Shown: positions 42,742 through 52,194, counted from the first letter of the stretch. The stretch is 64,000 nucleotides of DNA from Nocardia sp. BMG51109 (GCF_000526215.1 NZ_JAFQ01000004.1:682001-746000), one strand, 5' to 3'. The notes: generated by a model not told the origin, from the sequence alone. A program made the numbers and translations.

Positions 42742-42759
42742 TCACGCAAATTAGCGTGA
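42742..42759. promoter_or_regulatory. Perfect palindromic operator TCACGC-N6-GCGTGA
   Basis: Six-base perfect arms with a six-base AT spacer, in the 120-bp region between the divergent DUF2306 operon and the methyltransferase gene. The size and form suit a TetR dimer, so the TetR encoded at 40199 is the likely ligand. Confidence 0.6.
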
Positions 42760-42777
42760 GTGCAACGCAATAATCGG

Positions 42778-42807
42778 TTGAGCACCGCGCCGAGCCGGGG
42801 TTATGTT
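42778..42807 (+). promoter_or_regulatory. Promoter of the methyltransferase gene
   Basis: TTGAGC (42778-42783) and TATGTT (42802-42807) are separated by 18 bp; the -10 ends seven bases before ATG 42815, so transcription probably begins at or next to the start codon. The -35 box lies 19 bp downstream of the palindromic operator. Confidence 0.5.
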
Positions 42808-42814
42808 CGCATCC

Positions 42815-43573
42815 ATGCCCACTGTGTCCTACTTCGCCATCGTGGAGCGCGACCACGAGATCCAGAACCCCTTGGAGCCGGCGCAACTCGACCTGATCAT
42901 GGATTACCTCGACGTCACGGCGTCCGATCGAGTGCTCGATATCGGTTCCGGCCGGGGCCTGTGGCCGGTGCGGCTGGCCGCGGAGCGCGGCGCCACGGTG
43001 ACCGGGCTGGAGCTCATCGAGGAGTTCGCGACCGCCGCCCGGCGCCGAGCCGAGGCGAACGGCGTCACCGAACGAGTGCGGACGATGCTCGGCCCCGCCG
43101 AGGACTTCGAGATCACCCGCAGCTACGACGTCGCAACCTGCTTCGGGGCGAGCATGGCCTACGCCGGATACGAGCCGACGCTGCGGCGGCTGAGCAGTGC
43201 CCTCGTACCGGGCGGCCGCGTGGCGATCGGGGAGCCCCACCTCGTCAGCGACGCCCCGCCGATCATGACGAGGGCCTCGGACCTACCGCCGGGGTTGTCG
43301 CCCGATTCACTCCCGACCCTCGCGGAACTCGCCGCCGAATTCGACGACGCGGGGTTCGAACTCACCGGTATCGTCACCGCGACAACCGCCGGATTCGATC
43401 GGTACGAGTCGCTGCATTGGAAGAGCGCCTACGGCTGGGCCGTCGACAATCCCGAACACCCGGAGCGCGAGACCGTGCTCGCGGACTCCCGCACATTCCG
43501 CGATCTGTATCTCCGCTCGGTCCGGCAGTACCTCGGCTGGTCGGTATTGGTGGGCACATTCCGCCCGCACTGA
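42815..43573 (+). CDS. Class I SAM-dependent methyltransferase
   Basis: A 252-residue methyltransferase. SAM motif I is VLDIGSGRG (40-48) with an acidic residue in VTGLELIEEF, and a GYEPTLRRLSSALVPGGRVAIGE post-motif. The start ATG 42815 fits a leaderless promoter; an ATG four codons earlier is less well placed. Divergent from the DUF2306/hydrolase/TetR operon across the shared palindrome, so probably coregulated. The methyl acceptor is not evident. Confidence 0.88.
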   Translation: MPTVSYFAIVERDHEIQNPLEPAQLDLIMDYLDVTASDRVLDIGSGRGLWPVRLAAERGATVTGLELIEEFATAARRRAEANGVTERVRTMLGPAEDFEITRSYDVATCFGASMAYAGYEPTLRRLSSALVPGGRVAIGEPHLVSDAPPIMTRASDLPPGLSPDSLPTLAELAAEFDDAGFELTGIVTATTAGFDRYESLHWKSAYGWAVDNPEHPERETVLADSRTFRDLYLRSVRQYLGWSVLVGTFRPH

Positions 43574-43727
43574 CCGCCGCCCGCACCGAGCGGAGAAAGG
43601 AGAGACCATGTGGTGGGCAATGATTCGGCCGGAGTCGTTGCGCACATTCTCGCGGGCGACGCCGATCCGCGCATCGACCGGATCGCTCCGATGGCACCTC
43701 GACCGCCGATCACGAATCCTCCTGCCG

Positions 43728-44810
43728 CTACGGCGATCCGGCTGTTTCCCGGCTACCGACGAACTCCCCGCCCACCTGCTCGGCGAGTTGATACCCGAAC
43801 AGCGCGCCCGGCGTGTACGCGCCCGGCTCGCCTTCGCCGTGGGCAAGGCGATAGGCGACCTCCGCCGACACACTGGTGGTGAAGTCCATCCCCTCGCCGG
43901 CGCGCAACCAGCCTTCCCTGGTGCCGCCGTCGGGCCAGGTGATCTCCGCATGCGCCCACGAATACTCGCGTTTTTCGTTGCCGGGCACGAAAACCCGAGC
44001 CAACCGGCGCCTCGCGGCCCGCGCGACGGGCGGGACCGACAGCAGCGCCCGGACAACCGGCAGCACCACACGTGCGGCACGCCCGGAAGGCAGCTCGCTC
44101 GACCCGGCGACCACGAACGGCGCCCCGCTGGCGCGATGAGCCGCCTCCAGTTCGCCGAGGGGAGCACCGGCGCTCTGCGCCGTCGTGCCGTCCGGAAGAG
44201 TCAGCCGCGCCGCGTCACTGCCGAGCCGCGTACGCACCACCCGGCCGTACTCGTAGCGACGCCCACCGGACCTGGCCGTATCGACGATCGACGCGGCCAG
44301 CGCCTCGCCGACCACCTCCCCGTCCACCGTGTCCACCCGTGCCATGGAATCTACCCGGACCCGTTGCGCCGCAGGCATTCCCGCGCACAACCACAGCACC
44401 ACGCTCTCGGTTCCGAGCACGCCGAATCCGGCACCCGCGACAACGGTCCGGCCGGTGGCCACGGCCTCGTCGTGCGACCCGAGCAACGCTGTCACAGAAG
44501 GTAATTCGTTCGAGAGGTCGAGGTAGTGCGTGCCCGGCGGACAGGCCCGGGTGATCATCGGCGCCGTCGTCGTGAACGGCCCGACCGTATTGACCACCAC
44601 CGCGGGCGTGTGCTTCGCCAGTGCGCCGGCGACGGTGTCGAGCGGATCGACCGCCACGATCCGGGGTGCTCCCCCGATCTCGTCGGCCACCTCCCGCAAT
44701 CGAGCGGCGTTGCGGCCGACCAAGCCGACCGGCACCTGCCGGGCCACCAATTTCGCCGCGATCATGCGACCGGTGCGACCCGTCGCGCCGAGAATCCAGA
44801 CCTCGTTCAT
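43728..44810 (-). CDS. Saccharopine dehydrogenase-like/trans-enoyl reductase family protein
   Basis: A 360-residue NAD(P)-binding protein. The dinucleotide motif GATGRTGR is at residues 8-15, followed by a saccharopine-dehydrogenase-type fold (VVNTVGPFTTTAPMITRACP; TVVAGAGFGVLGTESVVLWL). In mycobacteria, homologous Rv2449c/Rv2953-like proteins act as trans enoyl reductases in lipid synthesis, so that role is possible but unproven. Divergent from a LysR regulator with a palindrome in the spacer. Confidence 0.82.
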   Translation of the reverse strand: MNEVWILGATGRTGRMIAAKLVARQVPVGLVGRNAARLREVADEIGGAPRIVAVDPLDTVAGALAKHTPAVVVNTVGPFTTTAPMITRACPPGTHYLDLSNELPSVTALLGSHDEAVATGRTVVAGAGFGVLGTESVVLWLCAGMPAAQRVRVDSMARVDTVDGEVVGEALAASIVDTARSGGRRYEYGRVVRTRLGSDAARLTLPDGTTAQSAGAPLGELEAAHRASGAPFVVAGSSELPSGRAARVVLPVVRALLSVPPVARAARRRLARVFVPGNEKREYSWAHAEITWPDGGTREGWLRAGEGMDFTTSVSAEVAYRLAHGEGEPGAYTPGALFGYQLAEQVGGEFVGSRETAGSP

Positions 44811-44895
44811 GCCGCTCCCTGCCGATCGTCGAGTTCGGGTTGTGCCATGGCTTCACTGTGCGGTCGGCATGTCGGCCCGGTCCAATGAAAGTTCC

Positions 44896-44909
44896 GTAAT
44901 TCGAAATAC
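44896..44909. promoter_or_regulatory. GTA-N-TTCGAA-N-TAC palindrome, probable LysR site
   Basis: A 14-bp symmetric element (perfect except the two N positions) in the 172-bp spacer between the reductase and LysR genes. LysR proteins usually bind such T-rich palindromes and activate the divergent gene while repressing their own. Confidence 0.55.
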
Positions 44910-44982
44910 AGAATGCGCATATTTACTGGTAGCCAATATCCATCTACGGCCGGAGCGGCCGAACTTCCGTTACGCTCGACGT

Positions 44983-45900
44983 ATGTCCGGCGCCCCGCTA
45001 CCCCCGATCGATCTCGACCTGCGGCTGGTCCACAGCTTCACCGTCGTCGCCGAGCACCGCCACTTCGCCCGCGCCGCGGAGATCCTGCACACCACACAGC
45101 CGTCCTTGAGCCGGCAGATCCGCCGCCTGGAGAATCAGCTCGGCGCCCGCCTGATCGACCGCAGCCCGCAGGGCAGCCGGCTCACCGACGCGGGCGAGGT
45201 CTTCCTTCCGCTCGCCAGGAAGCTGCTGCTCTCGGCGAACCAAGCCGTGACGCGCACCCAGGCCGCCGCCCGGCCCAGCCGCATCACGATCGGCTACACC
45301 TTCGGCATCGTCGTGACCCCGGCTGTCCGCGAGCTTCGTCGCCACCATCCCGACGCCGACATCCGCACCGCACACCTCGCCCTGCCCGAACCTCGCACGG
45401 CATTGCTGGAGCACCACGTCGACGTGGCCCTGACCAGGCTGCCGTTCCACACCGACCAGCTGCACGTGACGATCCTGTACGACGAGCCCCGGGTGCTGCT
45501 CGTACCCCGCAGCCACCGGCTCGCCGGTAAGGAGTCGGTCACGCTCGACGACATCGCCGGTGAGCCCATGCCGCGACTCGACGCCGCCGGCCCCGACTGG
45601 AATGCGTTCTGGCGGGCCGAACCACGCCCCGACGGCCGGCCGGTCCCCGACGGGCCCGAGCTCGGCTCGGTCGAGGACAAGGTGGAACACGTCGCCGCGG
45701 GCGATGCCGTGGCCATCGTCCCGATCGGCGTCGAGTTCCGCGGCCTGCGCCCCGACCTCACGACCATCCCGCTGGAGGGTGTCGAACCGTCCCACGTCGT
45801 GCTCGCCGTCCGGGCCGCCGACAGCGGCAACCGCCTGGTCACCGCGTTCCACAAGTACGCCCGTGCCCTCCTGACCGGGCCGCCGTCCGGCGACGGCTAG
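44983..45900 (+). CDS. LysR-family transcriptional regulator
   Basis: A 305-residue regulator. The N-terminal winged HTH (FTVVAEHRHFARAAEILHTT, QPSLSRQIRRLENQLG) and a C-terminal periplasmic-binding-protein-like effector domain (ITIGYTFGIVVTPAVREL onward) are both clear. ATG 44983 is chosen because TACGCT (44971-44976) lies six bases upstream without a ribosome-binding site; the frame is open further upstream but without regulator homology. Probably controls the divergent enoyl-reductase-like gene. Confidence 0.9.
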   Translation: MSGAPLPPIDLDLRLVHSFTVVAEHRHFARAAEILHTTQPSLSRQIRRLENQLGARLIDRSPQGSRLTDAGEVFLPLARKLLLSANQAVTRTQAAARPSRITIGYTFGIVVTPAVRELRRHHPDADIRTAHLALPEPRTALLEHHVDVALTRLPFHTDQLHVTILYDEPRVLLVPRSHRLAGKESVTLDDIAGEPMPRLDAAGPDWNAFWRAEPRPDGRPVPDGPELGSVEDKVEHVAAGDAVAIVPIGVEFRGLRPDLTTIPLEGVEPSHVVLAVRAADSGNRLVTAFHKYARALLTGPPSGDG

Positions 45901-45903
45901 GAG

Positions 45904-47079
45904 CTACGCGGCCGTTGCCGCCCACGCCCCCGCCAGCACCAGCGGCACACCCACCATCCCGATCCCCGCGAACACGAGCGGCCGGATCACGACGCCCCGG
46001 GCCCGGCACCGCTCGGCCCACAGCAGCGTGGCCAGCGAGCCCCACATCGTGATCAGCGGGCCGCAGTTGGTGCCGATCAGCGCACCGGACAACTGATGGC
46101 TCGCACCGGCGGGCACCGCGGACTCGACGGCCAGATAGGCGGGCAGGTTGTTGACCAGGTTGCTCAATCCGGCGGCCACCGCGACCGTCCGCGTTCCCGA
46201 TCCGGCGACCCAATCGGTCAGCAGATCTCCCAGTCCGTGCCGGGTGAGGGCCCCGACCGCGAGAAACAGTCCTTCAGTGGTCACGACGAGCCGCCATGGA
46301 AACAGCGACCATCGCAGGCTCCGGCAGTCCCGGACGGCGAAGGTCAGCAGCGCCGGAACGACCGCAACCGTTGCGGCGAGCCAGGGCGCGACACCCGCGG
46401 CGACCGCCACGGCGAAGCCGACGCATGCCGCCGCGCACACCGAGAACCGGAGCCGATCGGGCGGCGGCGCCACCGCGGGGACCTCGTAGCCGCCGGTCAG
46501 ACTGCCGCGGAACAGAATTCCCAGATAGCCGACCGTGATCGTGACGGCAACCAGCGCGGGCAACGCCATCATCCTCGCGAAGTCCATCGTCGACATACCA
46601 CCGTGCTGCAATGCGAGCAGATTGGTCAGATTCGATACCGGCAGCAACAGGCTCGCGGTATTGGCCAGCCACACGACCAGCACCGCGAACGGCAACGACG
46701 CCAAGCCGAGACGGGTGGTGAGCGCCAGCACGACCGGCGTCAGCAGGACGGCCGTGGTGTCCAGGCTCATCCCGATGGTGACCACCGTCGCCAGCGCGGC
46801 GACGAGGACGAACAACAGTGCCGTCGAGCCCCGCCCCCACCGTGCGCACACCGACGCCGCGACATCGAAAACCCCTGCCGCATCGGCCAATTCGGCGAGG
46901 ACGGTCACCGCGACGAGGAACCCGAGGATCGGCCCGGCCCGCACCACCCCGATATCGACGGCCTCGGCACCGGGCAGCCACCCCGTCACCACGGCCACCA
47001 ACCCCAGCCCACCAAGCACCAGCCACATTCGCCCCAGCATGCCAACAGGCCGATCATGGGTGGCCGACGCGTCTGCCAC
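45904..47079 (-). CDS. ArsB/SLC13-like transmembrane transporter
   Basis: A 391-residue transporter with about 10-11 membrane segments. Features resemble ArsB/anion permeases: MSLDTTAVLLTPVVLALTTR near 105, LANTASLLLPVSNLTNLLAL near 140, and SNLVNNLPAYLAVE near 305. GTG 47079 is used; ATG 47040 (MLGRMW) is an alternative start. It ends four bases from the convergent LysR gene. Could export arsenite or exchange another anion; the usual ArsA or arsenate-reductase partners are absent. Confidence 0.8.
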   Translation of the reverse strand: MADASATHDRPVGMLGRMWLVLGGLGLVAVVTGWLPGAEAVDIGVVRAGPILGFLVAVTVLAELADAAGVFDVAASVCARWGRGSTALLFVLVAALATVVTIGMSLDTTAVLLTPVVLALTTRLGLASLPFAVLVVWLANTASLLLPVSNLTNLLALQHGGMSTMDFARMMALPALVAVTITVGYLGILFRGSLTGGYEVPAVAPPPDRLRFSVCAAACVGFAVAVAAGVAPWLAATVAVVPALLTFAVRDCRSLRWSLFPWRLVVTTEGLFLAVGALTRHGLGDLLTDWVAGSGTRTVAVAAGLSNLVNNLPAYLAVESAVPAGASHQLSGALIGTNCGPLITMWGSLATLLWAERCRARGVVIRPLVFAGIGMVGVPLVLAGAWAATAA

Positions 47080-47279
47080 AGCGGCACGACAGCGCTCTCA
47101 TAGCCTCCGCCCATGTTCTCGACCCGCACGCGCGGAACCCGGCCGAGCGGATGTTCCGACCGCGGTGGTACCGGCCCGCACGCGGCGTTCCGTCAGCGGC
47201 TTTTCAGCGAATGTTCGCGTGCCCCGATGCGCCCGGAATGCCCTGCCGCTCATCGGATTGTTGCCCTACCGTCGATCCC

Positions 47280-47963
47280 ATGACCACATCGCATGTCGAT
47301 ATCTGGATCGACCTTCTCTGTCCCTTCTGCTACATAGCCAAACGCAACTTCGAGACCGCACTGACGGACTTCGCCGAACGCGACCAGGTGGTCGTCCGCT
47401 GGCACGCACTGGAGTTGGACCCCGAGGTGGCCAAGGCCCCCGGACCGACCCTGGCCGAACGACACCAGCAGGATTTCGGCGGCACGCTCGCCGAGGCCCG
47501 CGGCAACATCGGCATCCTGAGCCGGATGGCCGCGGCGTCCGGCCTCACCTACGACCTCGACCGGGCCTACCCGGTGAACAGCTTCGATGCGCACCGGCTC
47601 GCCAAGTTCGGCGACGCCGCCGGGCTCGGCGACGCCGTCCGAGAACGAATCATGCACGCCTACACCGCCGAAGGCGCCATCATCAGCGACGCCGACACCC
47701 TGGCCCGGCTCGGCGCCGAGGCCGGGCTGGACGAACACGATGTGCGAACCATGCTGCGCGGCAACGATTTCGCCGATGCCGTGCACGAGGACGAAGCCAC
47801 CGCGCAACGCCTCGACATCAACGCCGTACCGACATTCGTCGTCGACGGAGGCGACGCGGCCACCGGCGTCCGGCAGCCCGAGGAGTACCTGCGGATGCTC
47901 GCACACCTGCCCCTCTCCGAAGAACCAGCGGAAATCGCCTGCCAGATCAACCGCTCCCACTGA
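47280..47963 (+). CDS. DsbA-family oxidoreductase, FrnE-like
   Basis: A 227-residue thioredoxin-fold protein with CPFC at residues 14-17 (DLLCPFCYIAKRNF), the helical insertion typical of FrnE/DsbA, and the cis-Pro loop INAVPTFVVDGG near residue 180. No signal peptide, so it acts in the cytosol, as FrnE does. TACCGT (47267-47272) precedes the ATG by seven bases, suggesting a leaderless transcript. Possible disulfide isomerase or dithiol reductase. Confidence 0.87.
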   Translation: MTTSHVDIWIDLLCPFCYIAKRNFETALTDFAERDQVVVRWHALELDPEVAKAPGPTLAERHQQDFGGTLAEARGNIGILSRMAAASGLTYDLDRAYPVNSFDAHRLAKFGDAAGLGDAVRERIMHAYTAEGAIISDADTLARLGAEAGLDEHDVRTMLRGNDFADAVHEDEATAQRLDINAVPTFVVDGGDAATGVRQPEEYLRMLAHLPLSEEPAEIACQINRSH

Positions 47964-47990
47964 AACGTGCCGGTCATTCCGGCGGATTTC

Positions 47991-49037
47991 TCAGCCGAAC
48001 ACCGTCGGCCCCGTTCCGCAACCGCAGGTCTCGCCGGGATTCAGGAAGACCTCGATCGGTACGGACCGTGCACGGGAATCCTCCGAGCCGCGATCCCGTA
48101 GCGCGAGGTCCAGCGCGGTCCGAGCGATGGTATCGATGGGCTGCTGCACCGTGGTGAGCGTCAGTTGCCCATAGGTGTTCGTGATGTCACCGTCGAATCC
48201 GACGACGGCGATGTCGCGAGGAATACGGAAGCCGCCGTCCTTCACGGCCCGCAACGCGGCGGCCGCCTGCCCGTAGGTGCCGACGATCATTCCGTCGGGT
48301 ACCGCCTCGGTGGCGAGATAGCGGCCGACGGCGTGATAGGCCCCGGCCGGGCTCAGGTTCGTACGGATCAGGCGCGCGGCCGAGGCACCGACGACCGACA
48401 CGTACCCGTCGTACCGCTGAGCAACGGTTTCCCGGTCTCCGTGCTCGACGTCCTCGGGCGTGAACCCACCGACGAAGACGATATCGTCGCGGCCGTGCGT
48501 GGTCAGGAGATGCTCGGTGGCGAGCGCGCCGGCGCGCGTGTGATCGGCACCGACAACAGGCGAATCGATATGCCCCCTGTTGTTGTGCACCCAGACGATC
48601 GGGATGCGCGCCTGCTCGCACAATCTCGCGGTGGCGGGGCCGTCGGCACCACCCACGACGATCAGGCTGTCGATGCCCGAATCCGCGAAGGCACCGACGA
48701 ATTCGCTCTCCCGCTCGGGGTCGTACCCGGTGTTGCCGATCATGGTGAGGTGATCGCGGGCCCGCGCCTCGACCTCGATATGTCCCACGAGCGCCCCGAA
48801 CAGTGGCAGCGTCACATCGGGGACCAGTAGCCCGATCTGCCGCCAACGACGCGGCCGCCGAAGCGCTCTCGCGATCCGGTCGGGGCGGTAGTCGAGTTCG
48901 TCCAGTGCCGCGAGCACCCGCGCACGCAGCTCCTCCGACACCGGCCGCGGACCGTCGTTGAGCACGTAACTCACGACCGCCGTGGACGTCCCCGCCCGCC
49001 GGGCCACATCGGCCAGCGTCGCCCGCTTGACTGCCAC
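47991..49037 (-). CDS. LacI-family transcriptional regulator
   Basis: A 348-residue regulator. The HTH TLADVARRAGTSTAVVSYVL is at residues 7-26, the hinge helix VLAALDELDYRPDRIARALR follows, then a sugar-binding-protein-like effector domain (GLLVPDVTLPLFGALVGHIE; DIAVVGFDGD). GTG 49037 follows TAGGCT (coding strand, at 49044-49049) by six bases, indicating a leaderless mRNA. It is divergent from the arylsulfotransferase/ABC operon and very likely represses it in the absence of inducer. Confidence 0.9.
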   Translation of the reverse strand: MAVKRATLADVARRAGTSTAVVSYVLNDGPRPVSEELRARVLAALDELDYRPDRIARALRRPRRWRQIGLLVPDVTLPLFGALVGHIEVEARARDHLTMIGNTGYDPERESEFVGAFADSGIDSLIVVGGADGPATARLCEQARIPIVWVHNNRGHIDSPVVGADHTRAGALATEHLLTTHGRDDIVFVGGFTPEDVEHGDRETVAQRYDGYVSVVGASAARLIRTNLSPAGAYHAVGRYLATEAVPDGMIVGTYGQAAAALRAVKDGGFRIPRDIAVVGFDGDITNTYGQLTLTTVQQPIDTIARTALDLALRDRGSEDSRARSVPIEVFLNPGETCGCGTGPTVFG

Positions 49038-49129
49038 TCGTCGAGCCTATCCTCGGTTGCCGCGCGACCGGCGGGCAAGAGTTCGAACCATGCTGATTCT
49101 CTCACCGTATGCGCAGGTCAGAGATTACG

Positions 49130-49141
49130 CAAATCGATTAG
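49130..49141. promoter_or_regulatory. Candidate LacI operator CWAATCGATTWG
   Basis: CAAATCGATTAG is a near-perfect 12-bp palindrome with the central CpG characteristic of LacI-family operators. It lies in the 157-bp spacer between the LacI gene and the arylsulfotransferase gene, close to a TAGATT -10-like box. Confidence 0.5.
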
Positions 49142-49194
49142 ATTGGTTACCGCCGCGACCCACCGACTTAACAACCGGCTGATGGAGTTATCCC

Positions 49195-50517
49195 ATGGCA
49201 TTCGTGCGACTCACCGGAGTCACCTACTACGACCCCGAGCGGGCACACAACGGCTACGTCCTCTACACGGGCTCGGACTCCATCACCCGTCTCATCGATA
49301 TGAACGGAACGGTCCAGCGAGAGTGGCCTTTTCCCGGCGTGCCGCCCCGCATCATCGATCCCGCGCTCAACGGCGGACGGCTCGGCGACATCGGAGTGCA
49401 GCTCTCCCCGGGCGACGACCCACGAGGCGGCATCTACGCGAATCGCACTGTGGGCCAGCTGTCCTGGTCGGGTGAGACGGTGTGGGAGTGGGGCGATCAG
49501 GCACCCGGCGGCGCGGCGCGGCAGAACCACGATTGGGAGCTGCTGGAGAACGGTAACCGTCTGTTGCTGGTCACCCTTCCGCGCGTCGTGCCCGCCCTGG
49601 GTGACCACGTCGTCGGCGACCAAGGACTCTACGAGGTCACCCCCGACGGCCGGATCGCCTGGGAGTGGCGGGCCGGGGATCATCTCGAGGAGATGGGCTT
49701 CTCGGAGGACGGATGGAAAGCATTGCGCGAGACCGTATCTCGCGATCCTGACGACCCTTGGGGTTACCTGGAGATCAACAGCGCCAAGACCGTCGGTGCG
49801 AACCGCCTGCATCGCGAGGACCCCGCGAGCGTCTTCCATCCGGACAACATTCTGATCAGCTTCCGGAAGGCCAACATCGTCGCGCTGATCGACAAGGCCT
49901 CCGGCGCCCTCGTGTGGCGGCTGGGCCCCTACTTCGCCGCCGAGTCCGGGGCCCAGCACCAGAGAATCAACGCGCACAAGGTGCCTCGCCCGCTGGACCA
50001 GATTTCCGGACAGCACAACCCCCACGTCATCGCCGAGGGACTGCCCGGCGCGGGCAACATCCTCGTCTTCGACAACCAGGGCGGCGCCGGCTATCCCCCT
50101 GCCGCACTGGGCATCTACGCGGGTTCGCGTGTCCTGGAGATCGACCCGGCGACACGGGAGATCGTCTGGCAGTACACCGCGGAGGATTCCGGGCTGCCGT
50201 CGTGGACGTTCTTCAGCTCCTTCGTGAGCAACGCGCAGCGGCTGCCGAACGGCAACACGCTCGTCACCGAGGGAATGTTCGGCCGGCTCTTCCAGGTGAC
50301 CCCCGACGGGGAGGTGGTCTGGGAGTACCAGACGCCCTACGAGGGATACGGCGTCGCCGGGGAGCCGGAGGTCCCGGAACCGCGGGTGCCCGGCGTCGAT
50401 CGCGCCGTCCGGACCTCGATGATCTATCGCGCACAGGCCGTCCCGTTCGACTGGGTGCCCCTCGGTCCGCCCCCGACGGCACCCGTACCCGTCGATCGGC
50501 GGACCACGGCTCCCTGA
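49195..50517 (+). CDS. Arylsulfotransferase (ASST)-family protein
   Basis: A 440-residue beta-propeller-type protein. Repeated W-containing blades are visible (QREWPFPG; VWEWGD; AWEWRAGDH; IVWQYTAED; VVWEYQTPY), with His-rich motifs GGAARQNHDWELLENGNR and ISGQHNPHVI resembling the ASST active-site region, which transfers sulfate between phenols without PAPS. Unlike E. coli ASST there is no signal peptide, so this is a cytosolic member. First gene of an operon with an SsuABC-type importer. It may transfer or hydrolyse sulfate from imported aryl-sulfate esters. Confidence 0.75.
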   Translation: MAFVRLTGVTYYDPERAHNGYVLYTGSDSITRLIDMNGTVQREWPFPGVPPRIIDPALNGGRLGDIGVQLSPGDDPRGGIYANRTVGQLSWSGETVWEWGDQAPGGAARQNHDWELLENGNRLLLVTLPRVVPALGDHVVGDQGLYEVTPDGRIAWEWRAGDHLEEMGFSEDGWKALRETVSRDPDDPWGYLEINSAKTVGANRLHREDPASVFHPDNILISFRKANIVALIDKASGALVWRLGPYFAAESGAQHQRINAHKVPRPLDQISGQHNPHVIAEGLPGAGNILVFDNQGGAGYPPAALGIYAGSRVLEIDPATREIVWQYTAEDSGLPSWTFFSSFVSNAQRLPNGNTLVTEGMFGRLFQVTPDGEVVWEYQTPYEGYGVAGEPEVPEPRVPGVDRAVRTSMIYRAQAVPFDWVPLGPPPTAPVPVDRRTTAP

Positions 50518-50575
50518 ACCGCACACGCGGGCAACGCCGTTCCCATATTCGGCTCTCTCCCCAGGAAGTTCGACC

Positions 50576-51430
50576 ATGACGACATCCGGCCTGCACACCA
50601 CACCGGCCAGATCCCCCTCCACCACAACGGGATCCGCACAACGCACCCGGCGCGTGCCCGTTCCGTGGCGCGGCCGCTGGGGCGCGGTCGGCGGAACGCT
50701 CGCCGGACTCACGCTGGCGGCGATCGTATGGTCGGTGATCGTGGCCACCGGGCGGTTCCCCGGCGAACTGTTCCCGAGCCTGCCGAAGATCGCGCGGGCC
50801 GGGCACACCCTGTGGTCCGAGGGACTGCTGTGGCCCGACATCACCACCAGCCTGCGGCGCGCCCTGGTGGGGTTCGTGACAGGCTCGGTCGTCGGCGTGC
50901 TGGCCGCGATCGTCACCGCGAGCACCTGGGCCGGACGCAGGCTGCTGCAACCGGTACTCCGGCTGCTGTCACCGATCCCGACCATCGGCCTCGTTCCCCT
51001 GGCGATCCTCTGGTTCGGGTTGGGGGAGAACAGCAAGACGCTCGTCATCGCGCTGGGCGTCTTCGTCCCGGTGTGGATCAACAGTCACGCCGGATTCGCC
51101 AGCACCCCCGCCGACTACCTGAAGGCGGCCCGCTGCCTCGGCGCCGGACGCCGGCAGACCCTCACCCGGGTGATCATCCCCGAGGCGATCCCCGACGTCG
51201 CCGCCGGTCTGCGCGTCGGTGGGGCGATGGCCTTCGTGCTGATCGTCGTCGCCGAAATGACCGGTACCACAGCCGGAATCGGCTACCGCATCTACCAGGC
51301 CCAGCTGTTCTCCCAAGCCGACCGCCTGATCTTCTGCCTGATCGTCCTCGGAATCATCGGTGCCGCATTCGATCTGGTCATCGCGTCGACCACCGCACCG
51401 ATCACCCGCTGGGCCCGCGAGGAGCGCTGA
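50576..51430 (+). CDS. ABC transporter permease, SsuC/TauC-like
   Basis: A 284-residue permease with a ~35-residue polar N-terminus and about six membrane helices (LAGLTLAAIVWSVIVATG; LRRALVGFVTGSVVGVLAAI). The cytoplasmic coupling loop is AARCLGAGRRQTLTRVIIPE. Typical of the nitrate/sulfonate/taurine import family. Starts 58 bp after the arylsulfotransferase gene; its stop is three bases before the ATPase ATG. Confidence 0.88.
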   Translation: MTTSGLHTTPARSPSTTTGSAQRTRRVPVPWRGRWGAVGGTLAGLTLAAIVWSVIVATGRFPGELFPSLPKIARAGHTLWSEGLLWPDITTSLRRALVGFVTGSVVGVLAAIVTASTWAGRRLLQPVLRLLSPIPTIGLVPLAILWFGLGENSKTLVIALGVFVPVWINSHAGFASTPADYLKAARCLGAGRRQTLTRVIIPEAIPDVAAGLRVGGAMAFVLIVVAEMTGTTAGIGYRIYQAQLFSQADRLIFCLIVLGIIGAAFDLVIASTTAPITRWAREER

Positions 51431-51432
51431 CC

Positions 51433-52194
51433 ATGAGCATCGCCACACAGGACCTGGTCGTCCACTTTCCGAACAATCCCGCGCCGACCCTGCGGAACAT
51501 CGATCTGAACGTCCCGGACGGGAGCTTCCACGTCCTGGTCGGCGCCTCGGGCAGCGGCAAATCGACACTGCTGCACTGTCTTGCGGGACTCATCACACCG
51601 ACGACGGGAACGGTGGTCGAGAACGGGGACACGGTCGTCGCTCCGGATCCGCGCCGCGGCGTCGCGTTCCAGCGCGACGTCCTGTTCCCGTGGATGAGCG
51701 TCGCCGACAACATCTCCTTCGCCCTTCGCGCACACCGGATCCCGCGCGGAGCACGGCAACATCGTATCGATGAACTCCTCGACCTCGTCGGATTGTCCGG
51801 CGCCGTAGGCACACAGCGGCCGAGTCAGCTGTCCGGCGGTATGCGCCAGCGGGTCGGCATCGCCCGGATGCTGGCGGGCGAGCCCGCGATCATGCTCATG
51901 GACGAGCCGTTCGCGGCGCTGGACGCGCTGACCCGCTTGAAGATGCAGGACCTGCTCATCGACCTGTGGACACGGTTGAACCGCACCGTCGTGTTCGTCA
52001 CCCACGACGTCGACGAGGCCATTCGCCTCTCGGACACCATCGGCGTGCTCCGAGACGGCCGGCTGTCGAGCCACATCACCAACCCGCTGAGCCGGCCCCG
52101 CCCCGCCGCCACGCTCGCCGATCAGCCCGGATACAGCGAACTTCGGCGGTTACTGCACCAGGAACTGGGCATCGAACACGAGAGAGACTCATGA
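51433..52194 (+). CDS. ABC transporter ATP-binding protein, SsuB/TauB-like
   Basis: A 253-residue ATPase with Walker A GASGSGKST (37-45), Q-loop AFQRDVLFPWMSV, signature LSGGMRQRVGIARML, Walker B IMLMDEPF and H-loop VFVTHDVDEAIRLSD. ATG 51433 is chosen because it immediately follows the permease stop; the frame continues upstream without homology. Overlaps the SBP start (ATGA). Confidence 0.92.
   Translation: MSIATQDLVVHFPNNPAPTLRNIDLNVPDGSFHVLVGASGSGKSTLLHCLAGLITPTTGTVVENGDTVVAPDPRRGVAFQRDVLFPWMSVADNISFALRAHRIPRGARQHRIDELLDLVGLSGAVGTQRPSQLSGGMRQRVGIARMLAGEPAIMLMDEPFAALDALTRLKMQDLLIDLWTRLNRTVVFVTHDVDEAIRLSDTIGVLRDGRLSSHITNPLSRPRPAATLADQPGYSELRRLLHQELGIEHERDS

Noticed and set aside
46535..48157. 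540-codon plus-strand frame
   Set aside because: Covers the ArsB-like gene in antisense and the DsbA-like gene in the wrong frame; Arg-rich low-complexity translation.
49195..50517. Periplasmic ASST assignment
   Set aside because: The expected signal peptide is absent, so the protein is annotated as cytosolic family member rather than a classical exported ASST.
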